Shown here: in pieces, positions 1-9,363 of the stretch
Numbering within the stretch: the first letter of the stretch is position 1
How the letters are laid out: every line of letters begins with the position of its first letter
From: Bradyrhizobium sp. PSBB068
GTDB taxonomy: Bacteria; Pseudomonadota; Alphaproteobacteria; Rhizobiales; Xanthobacteraceae
Direction: 5' to 3'
Assembly: GCA_016839165.1 (NCBI GenBank)
Contig: CP069300.1
Span: 5,704,001 to 5,768,000 of the forward strand
DNA: 64,000 nucleotides
The notes under the pieces: model-generated
What the model was told of the DNA's origin: nothing
Databases searched by the model: none
What the model saw: only the letters and a program-made list of their open reading frames with translations
Translations under genes and position numbers: made by a program

Positions 1-138
1 CGAGGTGCCGAACGCAACCCGCTGGGTGGGATCGCTGGGGTCCGGCTTTCCGGCGAAATACGCCGTGACCAGCCGCGGCACATTGGCGAGCGCTGAGGGA
101 TCGATGGGTTTGCCGGCGGCAGGATTTGGTGCAGTCAC
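1..138 (-). CDS. pgm: Phosphoglucomutase (alpha-D-glucose phosphate-specific), N-terminal fragment
   Basis: Only the first 46 codons are inside the window; the gene continues beyond its left edge. Read from a GTG at 136-138, the peptide begins [17 protein letters not shown] and ends in VAFGTS. This matches the N-terminal pattern of bacterial phosphoglucomutases, where FGTSG is followed by the substrate-binding region. The enzyme interconverts glucose-1-phosphate and glucose-6-phosphate in the cytosol and feeds glycogen and exopolysaccharide synthesis. The catalytic serine loop is outside the window, so identity rests on this short segment. It lies downstream of the ThDP-enzyme gene on the same strand with a 124-bp gap. 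Confidence 0.7.
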   Translation of the reverse strand, partial: MTAPNPAAGKPIDPSALANVPRLVTAYFAGKPDPSDPTQRVAFGTS

Positions 139-262
139 GTGACCTCTCAGATCTGGTATCGCCGGACATCAGCACAACGGGTGATGTTGCGGCGTGCTAC
201 CATGGTGGCTAACGTTCAATCAAGCCGAGCGCTTTTCGTTCCTTGCCGTCAGCGGCAATCCG

Positions 263-1915
263 CTATTCGACGTCGATCTGCTGCACCTTCTCGCGCAGCT
301 CGTCGACCAGCACCCGCTTGTTCTCGGTATAGTCGATCGGCACCACGACGAGGTGCACGCCGCCGCCGGAGAACGCCCGCTCGAGCGTCGGGACGATCGC
401 CTCGGTGCTCTCGATCCGCGAGCCCTTGGCGCCGTAGCTTTCGGCGTATTTGACAAAATCCGGATTGCCGAAGGTGAGGCCGAAATCCGGGAAATTGTCG
501 ACCGCCTGCTTCCAGCGGATCATGCCGTAGGCGGAGTCTTCCAGGATCAGGATCACCAGATTGAGCTTGAGGCGGACCGCGGTCTCCAGCTCCTGCGAAT
601 TCATCATGAAGCCGCCGTCGCCGCACACTGCGAGCACGCGGGTCTTCGGATACAGCATTGCCGCCATCATCGCCGACGGCAGGCCGGCGCCCATGGTGGC
701 GAGCGCGTTGTCGAGCAGCAGCGAATTCGCCAGCAGCGTGCGGTAGTTGCGCGCGAACCAGATCTTGTACATGCCGTTGTCGAGCGCGACGATGCCGTCT
801 TCCGGGATCACCTGCCGCACATCGTGCACGATACGCTGCGGCGTCGGCGGCCAGCGGCCCTCGGTAGCGCGGTCGGTGATCTTGGCCAGAATGCTCTCGC
901 GCAGGCTGAGCAGCGCGCTGGCATGAGGCAGCTTGCCCTCGAGCCGGTCAGCCAGCAATTCGAGGCTCGGCCCGACATCGCCGATCACCTCGCATTGCGG
1001 GAAGTAGACCTGCTCGACATTGGCCGGCATGTAGCTGACATGGACCACCTGGGGGCCCTTCGGCCCCATGATGAAGGGCGGCTTCTCGATCGTGTCATGA
1101 CCGATCGCGATGATCAGGTCGGCGCGGTCGATCGCCTCATGCACATAGTCGCGCTCGCTCAGCGCCGCGGTCCCCATGTATTGATTGGTGCCGCCGGACA
1201 CCGTGCCCTTGCCCATCTGGGTGGTGAAGAACGGGATCTTGGTCCGCCGCACGAAGTCGCCGATGCCCGCGGTCGAGCGCGGGCGCGATGCCGCAGCACC
1301 GAGCATGATCAGCGGACGCTGCGCCTTCAGGATCATGTCGGCGGCGCGGTCGAGCGCGGCGGCGTGCGCGATCGGAATTTCAATCGGATGCGGATGCACC
1401 AGCTCGACCGGTGCGGTCTCCTCGCCCGCGATGTCCTCCGGCAGTTCGAGCAGCACCGGCCCCGGCCGTTCCTGCGTCGCGATCCGGAACGCGTCGCGGA
1501 CCAGCGTCGGAATCGTCGCGCCGCTGACGATCTGCAGCGACAGCTTGGTCAGCGGTCGGAACGTGTTGACGATGTCGACGATCTGGAACTTGGCCTGCCG
1601 GCTGCTCAAGATGCCCTTCTGCCCGGTGAGCATCACCATCGGCATCGCGCCGAGCAGCGCGTAGGCCGCGCCGGTGGTCAAATTGAGCGCGCCCGGGCCG
1701 AGCGTCGTGATGCAGACGCCGGGCTTTCCGGTCAGCCGGCCGTAGGTCGCGGCCATGAAGGCGGCCGCCTGCTCGTGGCGGGTCACGATCAGCTTGATCG
1801 AGGATTTGCGCAGGCTCTCGACGACGTCGAGATTCTCCTCGCCGGGAACCCCGAACACCCGCTCCACGCCCTCGTTCTCGAGCGCCGCGACCAGCAAATC
1901 GGAACCTTTGACCAT
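263..1915 (-). CDS. Acetolactate synthase large-subunit-like ThDP-dependent enzyme
   Basis: A 550-residue enzyme of the thiamine-diphosphate family. The N-terminal pyrimidine-binding domain carries the catalytic Glu in TRHEQAA (Glu48), a central cofactor-type domain follows, and the C-terminal domain has the GDGGFMMN motif that binds diphosphate and Mg2+. Length and architecture fit acetolactate synthase, which condenses two pyruvates to acetolactate. No regulatory small subunit (ilvN) is nearby, so a stand-alone AlsS-like role or another 2-keto-acid substrate is possible. The ATG at 1913-1915 has a GAGG motif about 6 bases upstream. Family assignment is secure; the exact substrate is inferred. 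Confidence 0.82.
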   Translation of the reverse strand: MVKGSDLLVAALENEGVERVFGVPGEENLDVVESLRKSSIKLIVTRHEQAAAFMAATYGRLTGKPGVCITTLGPGALNLTTGAAYALLGAMPMVMLTGQKGILSSRQAKFQIVDIVNTFRPLTKLSLQIVSGATIPTLVRDAFRIATQERPGPVLLELPEDIAGEETAPVELVHPHPIEIPIAHAAALDRAADMILKAQRPLIMLGAAASRPRSTAGIGDFVRRTKIPFFTTQMGKGTVSGGTNQYMGTAALSERDYVHEAIDRADLIIAIGHDTIEKPPFIMGPKGPQVVHVSYMPANVEQVYFPQCEVIGDVGPSLELLADRLEGKLPHASALLSLRESILAKITDRATEGRWPPTPQRIVHDVRQVIPEDGIVALDNGMYKIWFARNYRTLLANSLLLDNALATMGAGLPSAMMAAMLYPKTRVLAVCGDGGFMMNSQELETAVRLKLNLVILILEDSAYGMIRWKQAVDNFPDFGLTFGNPDFVKYAESYGAKGSRIESTEAIVPTLERAFSGGGVHLVVVPIDYTENKRVLVDELREKVQQIDVE

Positions 1916-1993
1916 CTCAGCCTCACATTGTTGATTGCATGCCGCGCACCGAGCATAGCCGCATCGCGCGCCGCCGGAAACTCCCTCGCGATC

Positions 1994-4657
1994 TCACGGC
2001 TTGTGCGCCCTGATCCAGGCGTCGGCGGCAGGGAGCACCCGCTGGGAGAGATCGGCCGAGATCGCGATCGCCTGCAAAGCGCGCGCCACCATCACCCGGC
2101 CACCGCTGGTCGATTGCGACGGGGCGAAGGCGGCAAGCTCCACAGCATGGGCCTGATCGGTAAAATTGGTCATGAAGTTCGGCACGAACTGGTCGCGGAA
2201 GTTCGGCCCCTGCTTGGCGAGTAGTGCGTCGAAATTGGCCTGGACGAAGTCCCACGCAAGCTGCGGCTGCTCGCCCGCGGATGCAACGGCGCCGATCATT
2301 CCGGCAACGATCGTATCCGGCAGTTCGTTGGTCAGTGTCAACGCGAGCGTTGCGTGCGCCAGTTCGGCATCGCGGGCGCCGGCGGCGGCGAAGTAATAGC
2401 GCAGCCGCTCATTGGTGACCGTACTGTTGCGCGCCAGGGTCAGCAGTCTGTCATAGGTGGTCCGATCGGCGGTGATGCCGACGACATGGGTGACGGCATC
2501 GCGCAGCGTGGTCGGCAGCGCGTTGGAATCATCGAGGAATGCCGCGAAGCGACGCTTCGCCTCGGCCACCACGGCGGCGTCACCGAGATCGCCAAGCGCC
2601 GAGATCAGGCTCGCACGCAGCAGCGCGGTGTCGTCGTCGCCCGCTCCGTGGCCGTCCGATCCGATCCGATCGAACACCGGGCGCAGCTTCGCTCGGGCAT
2701 AGGCCTGGATCACCGGCCGCTCGGCGCGGTCGCGCGACAGGCGGTTGAGCGTGAGAAGCGACGAGATCGCCTGGTCCCACACCGCACGACGGTCGCCGGC
2801 ATCGAGCGCGTCGAGCAGCGCGAGGTAGGATGGCGGCTCGGCGCGGCCGGCCTGCACCAGTGCCCAGCTGTCGGTGACGACATTGAGCCGGTCATCGACC
2901 TGCATTTGCGGGAATGCGTTCAGCAATGCCGCGCGGTTCTTCGGCCCGTATTCGACCCTGTAGTAGCCGACGTCCCCGAGATTGACCTTGATCGCATCGC
3001 CGCAAGCGCCGGCCGCAATATCGGCGCTGCCTTTCAGCAGGATCTCGTCAAGGGCCCTGCCGTGCACCGGGCCGGCCGCAACCGGGATCTGCCAGCTGTG
3101 AGCCGGCAGCGGCGGATCGTTGGCCGCCGCGATCGCGAAGCGGTCCTGCCGCAACGTCAGGCGCTGCGCGTCGCCATCGCAGGCGGTCTCGGCCACGACC
3201 AGCGGCACGCCGTCCTGTTCGGTGAAGGAGGCGGCGATGCCGGTGATCGGTTTGCCGCCGGATTGTTCGAGCGCCTGCCAGAGATCGGCCGTGGTGGAAT
3301 TGCTGTAGGCGTGCGCGGCCATGTATTTGCGGATGCCGTCGCGGAACGGTTGCTCGCCGAGATAATTCTCCAGCATCCGGATCAGCGCCTGCCCCTTGTT
3401 GTAGGTGATGGCATCGAACGCCGTGACCGCCTCACTGTGATCGGCGATCGGCTGCTGCACCGGATGCGAGGTGCGGCGCGCATCGAGCGCCATGGCGAAC
3501 TGCTTGGCGCCATAGCCGTTCAGCCAGCTCTGCCATTGTGGATAGAACTGCTCCGAGGCCTTGGTCGCCATCCAGCTGGCAAAGCCTTCGTTGAGCCAGA
3601 GATTGTCCCACCACGCCATGGTGACGAGATCGCCGAACCACATATGCGCCATCTCGTGCGCGATAATGCCGAAGATGCCGCGCTTGGCGGTCTCCGCATT
3701 GGTCGCGGGATCGAACAGCAGCCGGCTCTCGAAGAAGGTGATGCCGCCCCAATTCTCCATCGCGCCGCCGAACCCGCCGGGAACGGCGATCAAATCGAGC
3801 TTCGGCAGCGGATATTTCACGCCGAAATAGTCGTTGTAGTAGCCGAGCAGTTTCACCGCGCTGTCGAGCGCAAACTGGCCCTGCCCGCTCTTGCCCGCCG
3901 TCGTCACCACGCCAACCGTGACGCCGCCGGCATCAGCGGTGACACGTTCAAGCTCGCCGATCGTGAGCACGAACAGATAGCTCGACATCTTCGGCGTCGG
4001 CGCGAACGCGACGATCTTGGAATTGTCGGCGAGCGGCTGCTCTTCGGCAACGGGCATGTTACCAACCGCCAGTAGGTTCTTTGGAATTATGACGGCCAGC
4101 TCAAAGCTCGCCTTGAATGCCGGTTCATCCCAGCAGGGAAAGATTCGCCGCGCGTCAGCGGGCTCCAGCTTGCTCGAGATCAGCCGCTTGGTGCCGGCCT
4201 TGGTCGGATAGTCGACCACAAACAATCCCGTGCCAAACCTGTTGATCTGCGCCGTGAACGCGATGGCGAGCCTGTGCCGCCCCGCAGCGAGCGGCTCGGC
4301 GAAGCTGAACGTCGCCGTCTGCGCGGCCGCATCGGTCGCGACGTCAGCAGTCTGGGTCCCATCGACGCTGACGACTTCGAATGTGGTGTTGATTGCATTC
4401 AGCGTCAGCTGCGCAGTCGGCGCCCCCACCTCAATGTCGATGATCTCGTTGCCGTGCAATGCCAGGGTGGTGAAGTCAGGCGAAAGCCGGATCGAGTAAC
4501 GCAACGGGACGACCGTCTTCGGCAACTTTCCGGGCGTGCTGTCGAACGAGAACGTCTGCTCGGCCTGTGCGCCGGCAAATGTGACCAGCAGCAAGCCGAT
4601 CGCCGTGGCAAGACGACGCAGCAGAGCGGTTCGGACATCGGTTGCAAGCTTGTTCAT
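1994..4657 (-). CDS. M1 family zinc aminopeptidase, exported
   Basis: An 887-residue M1 metallopeptidase. A hydrophobic signal peptide spans about residues 14-32 and ends AQA. The exopeptidase motif GGAMENWG is at 298-305, and the zinc motif HEMAH (His334, Glu335, His338) is completed by Glu357 in NEGFA. The C-terminal half is an ERAP1-like helical domain, as in PepN and puromycin-sensitive aminopeptidases. It should remove N-terminal residues from peptides in the periplasm or outside the cell. The gene stands alone and is transcribed away from the beta-glucosidase gene across about 245 bp. The ribosome site before the ATG is weak, so a nearby alternative start cannot be excluded. Confidence 0.9.
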   Translation of the reverse strand: MNKLATDVRTALLRRLATAIGLLLVTFAGAQAEQTFSFDSTPGKLPKTVVPLRYSIRLSPDFTTLALHGNEIIDIEVGAPTAQLTLNAINTTFEVVSVDGTQTADVATDAAAQTATFSFAEPLAAGRHRLAIAFTAQINRFGTGLFVVDYPTKAGTKRLISSKLEPADARRIFPCWDEPAFKASFELAVIIPKNLLAVGNMPVAEEQPLADNSKIVAFAPTPKMSSYLFVLTIGELERVTADAGGVTVGVVTTAGKSGQGQFALDSAVKLLGYYNDYFGVKYPLPKLDLIAVPGGFGGAMENWGGITFFESRLLFDPATNAETAKRGIFGIIAHEMAHMWFGDLVTMAWWDNLWLNEGFASWMATKASEQFYPQWQSWLNGYGAKQFAMALDARRTSHPVQQPIADHSEAVTAFDAITYNKGQALIRMLENYLGEQPFRDGIRKYMAAHAYSNSTTADLWQALEQSGGKPITGIAASFTEQDGVPLVVAETACDGDAQRLTLRQDRFAIAAANDPPLPAHSWQIPVAAGPVHGRALDEILLKGSADIAAGACGDAIKVNLGDVGYYRVEYGPKNRAALLNAFPQMQVDDRLNVVTDSWALVQAGRAEPPSYLALLDALDAGDRRAVWDQAISSLLTLNRLSRDRAERPVIQAYARAKLRPVFDRIGSDGHGAGDDDTALLRASLISALGDLGDAAVVAEAKRRFAAFLDDSNALPTTLRDAVTHVVGITADRTTYDRLLTLARNSTVTNERLRYYFAAAGARDAELAHATLALTLTNELPDTIVAGMIGAVASAGEQPQLAWDFVQANFDALLAKQGPNFRDQFVPNFMTNFTDQAHAVELAAFAPSQSTSGGRVMVARALQAIAISADLSQRVLPAADAWIRAHKP

Positions 4658-4903
4658 CGCGCGCGGCTCATGAGGAACCTCGGGGATTCTCGGAGGTCAT
4701 TGCGGAGGGACGTAGCAACCAATCTAGTAGAGAAAATGTTGCCGCAAAACTGACAACTCCGCGACATTGAGATCGCAAAGGTCCCGATTGACCGGCGGAC
4801 AATCGCTGCGCCACTCCGGCCAATCGGCCCTTGTTGCGCGACGGCGGGGAAGGTTAACTTGTCGTCGGCATCCAGCCGCGACGGCCGGCGACCGGAGACA
4901 ACA

Positions 4904-6358
4904 ATGTTCGAAAAATTCTCGCGCCGGCAATTCGCGGGCCTAGCAGGCCTCTCGGCGCTCGGCCTGTCGGCCCCCGGTGAGGCGGCGAACCACGCCCCAC
5001 GGCCTGACGGCGCGAACTTTCCACCGGGGTTCGTCTGGGGCACCGCGACCTCGTCCTACCAGGTCGAGGGCGCGGTCAACGAGGACGGCCGCGGCCCGTC
5101 GATCTGGGACACATTCACCCATAGATCAGGCAAGATCGAGGACGGCTCGACCGGCGACCGCGCCAACGACCATTATCACCGCTACAAGGAGGATGTCCGC
5201 CTCATCAAGGAACTCGGCGCCAAAGCCTACCGGTTCTCGATCGCCTGGCCGCGGGTGTTTCCCGACGGAGACGGCCCACCGAACCCGAGGGGCCTCGACT
5301 TCTACAACCGCCTGGTCGACGAACTGCTCGCCAACGGCATCGAGCCCTATGCCACGCTCTATCACTGGGACCTGCCGCAGGCGTTGCAGGACCGTGTCGG
5401 CGGCTGGCGCTCGCGCGACACCTCGAAGGCATTCGGCGACTATGCCGGCTATGTCGCGCAGCGCCTGACCGACCGGGTCAAGAACATCTTCACCCTCAAC
5501 GAGGTCGGGCGTTTCCTCCCCTTCGGCTATGCGCTCGGCGTCGACGCGCCGGGGCTGACGCTGCCGCCGGCCGAGGTGAACCAGGCGCGCCACCACGTCG
5601 CGCTGGCGCATGGCCTCGCGGTGCAGGCGATCCGCGCCAAGGGCCGCGCCGGCACGCGGGTCGGACCGGCCGAGAACATCACCGCCTGCGTGCCGGCGAT
5701 CAACACGCCGGAGCACATCCGCGCCACCGAGATCGCCACGCGCGAGTTGAACGCGGGCTTTCTCGGCGTTCTGCTCGAAGGCAAGTACACCGAGGCCTTC
5801 CTGCAATATGCCGGCACTGATGCGCCCAAATTCACCGCCGAGGACCTGAAGATCATCGCGCAGCCCAACGATTTCGTCGGGCTCAACATCTACGCGCCGC
5901 ACTGCTATGTCCTCGCCACCGACAGCGCGCCCGGCTGGAAGCCGCTGCCGATGCCGGCCTCGTTCCCGCATATGAATTCCGATTGGCTGCGGATCGCGCC
6001 AGAGACGATCTACTGGGCGCCGCGGATCGCGGCCAAGCTCTGGAACATCAAGAGCATCTATATCAGCGAGAACGGCACGTCCGGCGAGGACAAGGTGGAG
6101 CCGGACGGGCAGGTCTACGACCTCGACCGCATCATGTTCCTGCGCAACTACCTCGCCCAGTTGCAGCGCGCGACCGCCGACGGCGTCCCGGTCCAAGGCT
6201 ATTTCCTGTGGAGCCTGATGGACAATTTCGAGTGGATCTTCGGCTACAAGAAACGCTTCGGCCTCTATCGCGTGGATTTCGAGAGTCAGGCGCGCCTGCC
6301 GAAACTGAGCGCGGCATTCTATCGCGACGTGATCGCGCGCAACGCGATCGGCGTCTGA
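4904..6358 (+). CDS. GH1 family beta-glucosidase with Tat signal
   Basis: A 484-residue glycoside hydrolase family 1 protein. The chosen ATG follows GGAG with a 6-base spacer and gives the N-terminus MFEKFSRRQFAGLAGL, a twin-arginine signal. GH1 starts at FPPGFVWGTATSSYQVEG. Acid/base Glu200 lies in TLNEV and nucleophile Glu389 in YISENG; the Trp-rich aglycone region (SLMDNFEW) is near residue 440. Most GH1 enzymes have NEP at the acid/base site; here Pro is Val. It probably hydrolyses beta-glucosides in the periplasm, perhaps of plant origin. The stop lies directly beside the stop of the convergent maleylacetate reductase gene. An upstream in-frame ATG at 4859 would bury the Tat signal and is disfavoured. 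Confidence 0.9.
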   Translation: MFEKFSRRQFAGLAGLSALGLSAPGEAANHAPRPDGANFPPGFVWGTATSSYQVEGAVNEDGRGPSIWDTFTHRSGKIEDGSTGDRANDHYHRYKEDVRLIKELGAKAYRFSIAWPRVFPDGDGPPNPRGLDFYNRLVDELLANGIEPYATLYHWDLPQALQDRVGGWRSRDTSKAFGDYAGYVAQRLTDRVKNIFTLNEVGRFLPFGYALGVDAPGLTLPPAEVNQARHHVALAHGLAVQAIRAKGRAGTRVGPAENITACVPAINTPEHIRATEIATRELNAGFLGVLLEGKYTEAFLQYAGTDAPKFTAEDLKIIAQPNDFVGLNIYAPHCYVLATDSAPGWKPLPMPASFPHMNSDWLRIAPETIYWAPRIAAKLWNIKSIYISENGTSGEDKVEPDGQVYDLDRIMFLRNYLAQLQRATADGVPVQGYFLWSLMDNFEWIFGYKKRFGLYRVDFESQARLPKLSAAFYRDVIARNAIGV

Positions 6359-7426
6359 TCATCCCGCGTGCGGCCGCGCGCCGGACCATGCGCGCTTCAA
6401 TAGATCGGCGATGCCACGCTCTTCGATCGGCCGCGGATTCCAGTAGGGATTCCTGGTAGCAAGCGCGGCGGCCTTGGCAATGCCGTCCTCGGGCATGCCT
6501 ATCTCGGCGAGCGAACGCGGCGCACCGAGTTTTGCGGAGAGATCGAACAGACCATCGGCCGCGTCAGCCGCGCCAAGCGCCCTCGCAGCGTGGCCGATCG
6601 CATCAGGTGCGGCCGGCGTGTTGTAGGCGATGGTGTGCGGCAGCAGCACCGCGTGGGTCTCGGCATGCGGCAGGTCGAACAGCGCGCCGACGGTGTGGCA
6701 GAGCTTGTGATGCAGCGCCATGCCGACAGTGCCGAGACAGACCGCGCACAGCCACGCGCCATACAGCGCATCCGAGCGCGCGTCGAGATCACGCGGCCGG
6801 TCGATCACCTCCGGCAGCGACGACGCGAGCTTCGCAATCGCCTCTTCCGCCATCAGCGAGGTGATCGGATTGCCATCCCGCGCATACAGCGCTTCCGCCG
6901 CATGGGCGATCGCGTTGAGGCCGGATATCGCCGAGAACTTTGCCGGCATCGAGAGGGTCAGGTTGACGTCGTAGATCACGGCCTCGGGCAGGATATTCGG
7001 CGACGATTGCGTGGTCTTGACGCCATCAACGGTCTCGCCGAGCACCGGCGTCATCTCGGAGCCGGCATAGCTGGTCGGCACGATCAATTGCGGCAGGTCG
7101 GTGCGCAGCGCGATCGCCTTGCTGAGGCCGGTCGCGGCGCCGGCGCCGATCGCAACCACGCCGTCGGGCTTCAACTCGCGGACCAACTGCATGGCGCGTT
7201 CGGTAACCACGACCGGCGTGTGCACGACCGCGCCGTCGAACACGCCGGCCATGCGGCCGCCGGTCAAGCTTGCGAGATCGCCGAGCTCGGCCTGCTGCCG
7301 CCGGCTCGCCAGCACCAGCGCACGGGCGATGCCGAGACGATCGAGTTCGTCCGCCAGCTGCGCGACCGTGCCGGTCCCGAACACGACGCGCATCGGGCTG
7401 ACTTGATAGATGAATGATTGAGCCAT
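6359..7426 (-). CDS. Maleylacetate reductase (iron-containing alcohol dehydrogenase family)
   Basis: A 355-residue group III alcohol dehydrogenase. The Rossmann-like nucleotide region contains AIGAGAATG (about 92-100), then PTSYAGSEMTP, which is typical of maleylacetate reductases. The helical domain has SGLNAIAHAAE, with Asn171 where Fe-dependent alcohol dehydrogenases have a metal-binding Asp, and HHKLCHTVG at 239-247. Maleylacetate reductases make 3-oxoadipate with NAD(P)H at the end of chloroaromatic, resorcinol and hydroxyquinol degradation. The usual partner, an intradiol dioxygenase, is not in this window. The AraC regulator on the same strand, 19 bp upstream, may be co-transcribed. 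Confidence 0.85.
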   Translation of the reverse strand: MAQSFIYQVSPMRVVFGTGTVAQLADELDRLGIARALVLASRRQQAELGDLASLTGGRMAGVFDGAVVHTPVVVTERAMQLVRELKPDGVVAIGAGAATGLSKAIALRTDLPQLIVPTSYAGSEMTPVLGETVDGVKTTQSSPNILPEAVIYDVNLTLSMPAKFSAISGLNAIAHAAEALYARDGNPITSLMAEEAIAKLASSLPEVIDRPRDLDARSDALYGAWLCAVCLGTVGMALHHKLCHTVGALFDLPHAETHAVLLPHTIAYNTPAAPDAIGHAARALGAADAADGLFDLSAKLGAPRSLAEIGMPEDGIAKAAALATRNPYWNPRPIEERGIADLLKRAWSGARPHAG

Positions 7427-7445
7427 GGCGGTTTCCGAACGTTGC

Positions 7446-8426
7446 TCAGCCGCGACGCCAGTCGCGCGGCGTGCAGCCGAAGCGATGCTTGAACCGCCGG
7501 GTGAAATGCGACAGGTCAGAGAAGCCCCAGTCGAACGCGACGTCGCCGATCGCGCGCCCGGCGATCGCCGGGTCCTTCAGGTCGCGCGCCGCACCGTCGA
7601 GGCGGCGATCCATCATATAGCTGGCGAATGTGGTGCCGGCCCGCTCGAACAATTTATGGACGTAGCGCTCGCTGATGCCGATCGCGGCAGCGATGGTGGC
7701 AACGCCGAGGCCGGGTTCACGCAGCCTGCGGTCCACGGCACGACGCAGCGCGAGCCACGTCGCCTCCGCAAGGCCCGCGCTCTCGGCAACGCCTGTGCGA
7801 CTGCTGCGCGAGAGGCTAAGTGCAACGAGGTCGAGCAACACGCCGAACAGCCGCGCATTGTCGGCGTCCGAGGCGCGCAGCGCCGACGAATTCAGCACCT
7901 GCGCGGTCTCGGCGATGAGGTGACCGACAAACGGATCATCCGACACCCGCGCCGGGGCCACCGCCGGTGCCGACCGCAGCCGTTCATCCAGCGCCTCGGC
8001 CGGCACCCAGAACGATGCGACCTGCAGCACGGGACCGCGGTCGTGCAGCAGCGAGAAGCGCTGTCCGCTGTCGAAGATTCCGACCTGGCCCGGCGACAGG
8101 CTGATCTCGCGCCCCGCCTGCTGGATGCGGCAGCGGCCGGCGAGCTTGAGATTGAGATAGTAGCAGCGCCGGCTGGATGCGGCGATGTCGGCGGCCGAGC
8201 GCCGCACCACGTGCTCGGGGAAGCTGACCCGATTGATCGCGCCGTTGCCGAGCCCGACCGTCTCGACCCGTGCCAGGAATCCGGGCGTCGCCGGCTGCTC
8301 CGGTGTCAGGTTCATGAAGGCCTGGCAGATCGCCTCGCGATAATAGGCGAACTGCTCGCCCGGCCTGGTGTCCGCGGTATTCCAGCTCAGCCCGCGCGAG
8401 CGATCCGCGGCCGCGATTTGCTGCAT
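7446..8426 (-). CDS. AraC family transcriptional regulator
   Basis: A 326-residue regulator with an N-terminal effector-binding domain and a C-terminal double helix-turn-helix in the last 100 residues (LGVATIAAAIGISERYVHKL, then VAFDWGFSDLSHFTRRF). The start at 8424-8426 is chosen because GGAG lies 7 bases upstream; the frame is open further, but that extension looks non-coding. It is divergent from the alpha/beta hydrolase gene (155-bp shared promoter region) and immediately upstream of the maleylacetate reductase gene on the same strand. It is probably a local activator of one or both genes; the inducer cannot be read from the sequence. Confidence 0.87.
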   Translation of the reverse strand: MQQIAAADRSRGLSWNTADTRPGEQFAYYREAICQAFMNLTPEQPATPGFLARVETVGLGNGAINRVSFPEHVVRRSAADIAASSRRCYYLNLKLAGRCRIQQAGREISLSPGQVGIFDSGQRFSLLHDRGPVLQVASFWVPAEALDERLRSAPAVAPARVSDDPFVGHLIAETAQVLNSSALRASDADNARLFGVLLDLVALSLSRSSRTGVAESAGLAEATWLALRRAVDRRLREPGLGVATIAAAIGISERYVHKLFERAGTTFASYMMDRRLDGAARDLKDPAIAGRAIGDVAFDWGFSDLSHFTRRFKHRFGCTPRDWRRG

Positions 8427-8581
8427 CAGTTCACTCCGAGCCCAGTCCGGTTCGGTTACAGCCAAGCGCGTTCCCGGGGTCCGGGTCAATATCCGTCGAG
8501 AGCCGCATGAAGCCCGCGCACATTCCGGAGCCATCCCGGACGCCGCGATTGATCTGACCAAACCACGCAGGGAGGTACAAC

Positions 8582-9307
8582 ATGTCGACTTACGTTCTCG
8601 TCCATGGCGCCTGGCATACCGGCGCCGAGTTCGAGCCGGTTGCGGCTACTATCCGCAAGGCCGGCCACGTGGTCCACACGCCGACCATCAAGGGTAACCG
8701 GCCCGGCGACAGGAAAGACTCCGGGCTTGCCGAGGCGATCCAGTCGATCGTGGACTATCTTGCTGAGCACAATCTGAACGACATCGTGCTGGTCGGTCAC
8801 AGCTATGGCGGCATGGTCATAACAGGCGTTGCCGACGCCACCGCCAATCGCATCCGCCGGCTGGTGTACTGGAACGCGTTCGTGCCGAACAATGGCGAGT
8901 GCCTCAACGACATGGTGCCGCCGCACTATGTCGGCCTGTTCGACGCCATCCATGCCGAGCGCGGCGACGGCTCGGTGGTGCTGCCTTTCCCGGTCTGGCG
9001 CGAGGCCTTCATCAACGACGCCGATGTCGAGCTCGCGCAGCGCGCCTACGACAAGCTCAACCCGCACCCGCTGAAGACCTTCCAGGACAAGATCGTCCTG
9101 CGGACCAATCCGGCCGGGATGCCGATCGCGAAATCCTACGTCAACTGCACGGAGGACACCGCGATGCCGCACGGCCTGCCCTGGCATCCGCGGCTGTCGG
9201 AGAAGCTCGGGCTGTTCCGCCTGGTCCAGGTGCCGGGCAGCCACGAGCTGTGCTTCTCCAATCCCGAACGCCTCGCGCAGGCCTTCATGGATGCCGGCCG
9301 CGACTGA
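8582..9307 (+). CDS. Alpha/beta hydrolase (methyl-ester esterase-like)
   Basis: A 241-residue single-domain alpha/beta hydrolase. It opens with STYVLVHGAWHTG, an oxyanion-hole HGxW motif, and has the nucleophile elbow GHSYGG near residue 79. A catalytic His is likely in GSHELCFS close to the C-terminus. This pattern resembles the short hydrolases related to plant salicylate methylesterases and hydroxynitrile lyases. A strong GGAGG precedes the ATG. No signal peptide is seen, so it is cytoplasmic. It is divergent from an AraC regulator and close to the flavin monooxygenase; an ester made by a Baeyer-Villiger reaction would be a logical substrate, but that is inference. Confidence 0.85.
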   Translation: MSTYVLVHGAWHTGAEFEPVAATIRKAGHVVHTPTIKGNRPGDRKDSGLAEAIQSIVDYLAEHNLNDIVLVGHSYGGMVITGVADATANRIRRLVYWNAFVPNNGECLNDMVPPHYVGLFDAIHAERGDGSVVLPFPVWREAFINDADVELAQRAYDKLNPHPLKTFQDKIVLRTNPAGMPIAKSYVNCTEDTAMPHGLPWHPRLSEKLGLFRLVQVPGSHELCFSNPERLAQAFMDAGRD

Positions 9308-9317
9308 CTTTTGAGTC

Positions 9318-9362
9318 GCATGATCTCTTCGGAAAACCGCTTCGCACTTTTCCGGATCATGC
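9318..9362. repeat. 45-bp imperfect palindromic repeat, copy 1
   Basis: Outer arms GCATGATC and GATCATGC flank inner arms GGAAAA and TTTTCC around a CCGCTTCGCAC loop. Near-identical copies lie at 50731-50775 and 56653-56695. Here it fills the gap between two convergent stops and could act as a bidirectional terminator. Confidence 0.85.
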
Positions 9363-9363
9363 G

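Noticed and set aside
243..258. Hairpin TTGCCG-TCAG-CGGCAA after the ThDP enzyme gene
   Set aside because: Short stem with no T-rich tail on the minus strand; not convincing as a terminator.
194..2224. Long plus-strand frame opposite the ThDP enzyme gene
   Set aside because: High-GC antisense shadow; composition rich in Arg, His, Asp and no domain, while the opposite strand has complete enzyme motifs.
2354..4075. 573-codon plus-strand frame
   Set aside because: Antisense to the M1 aminopeptidase, which carries all catalytic motifs.
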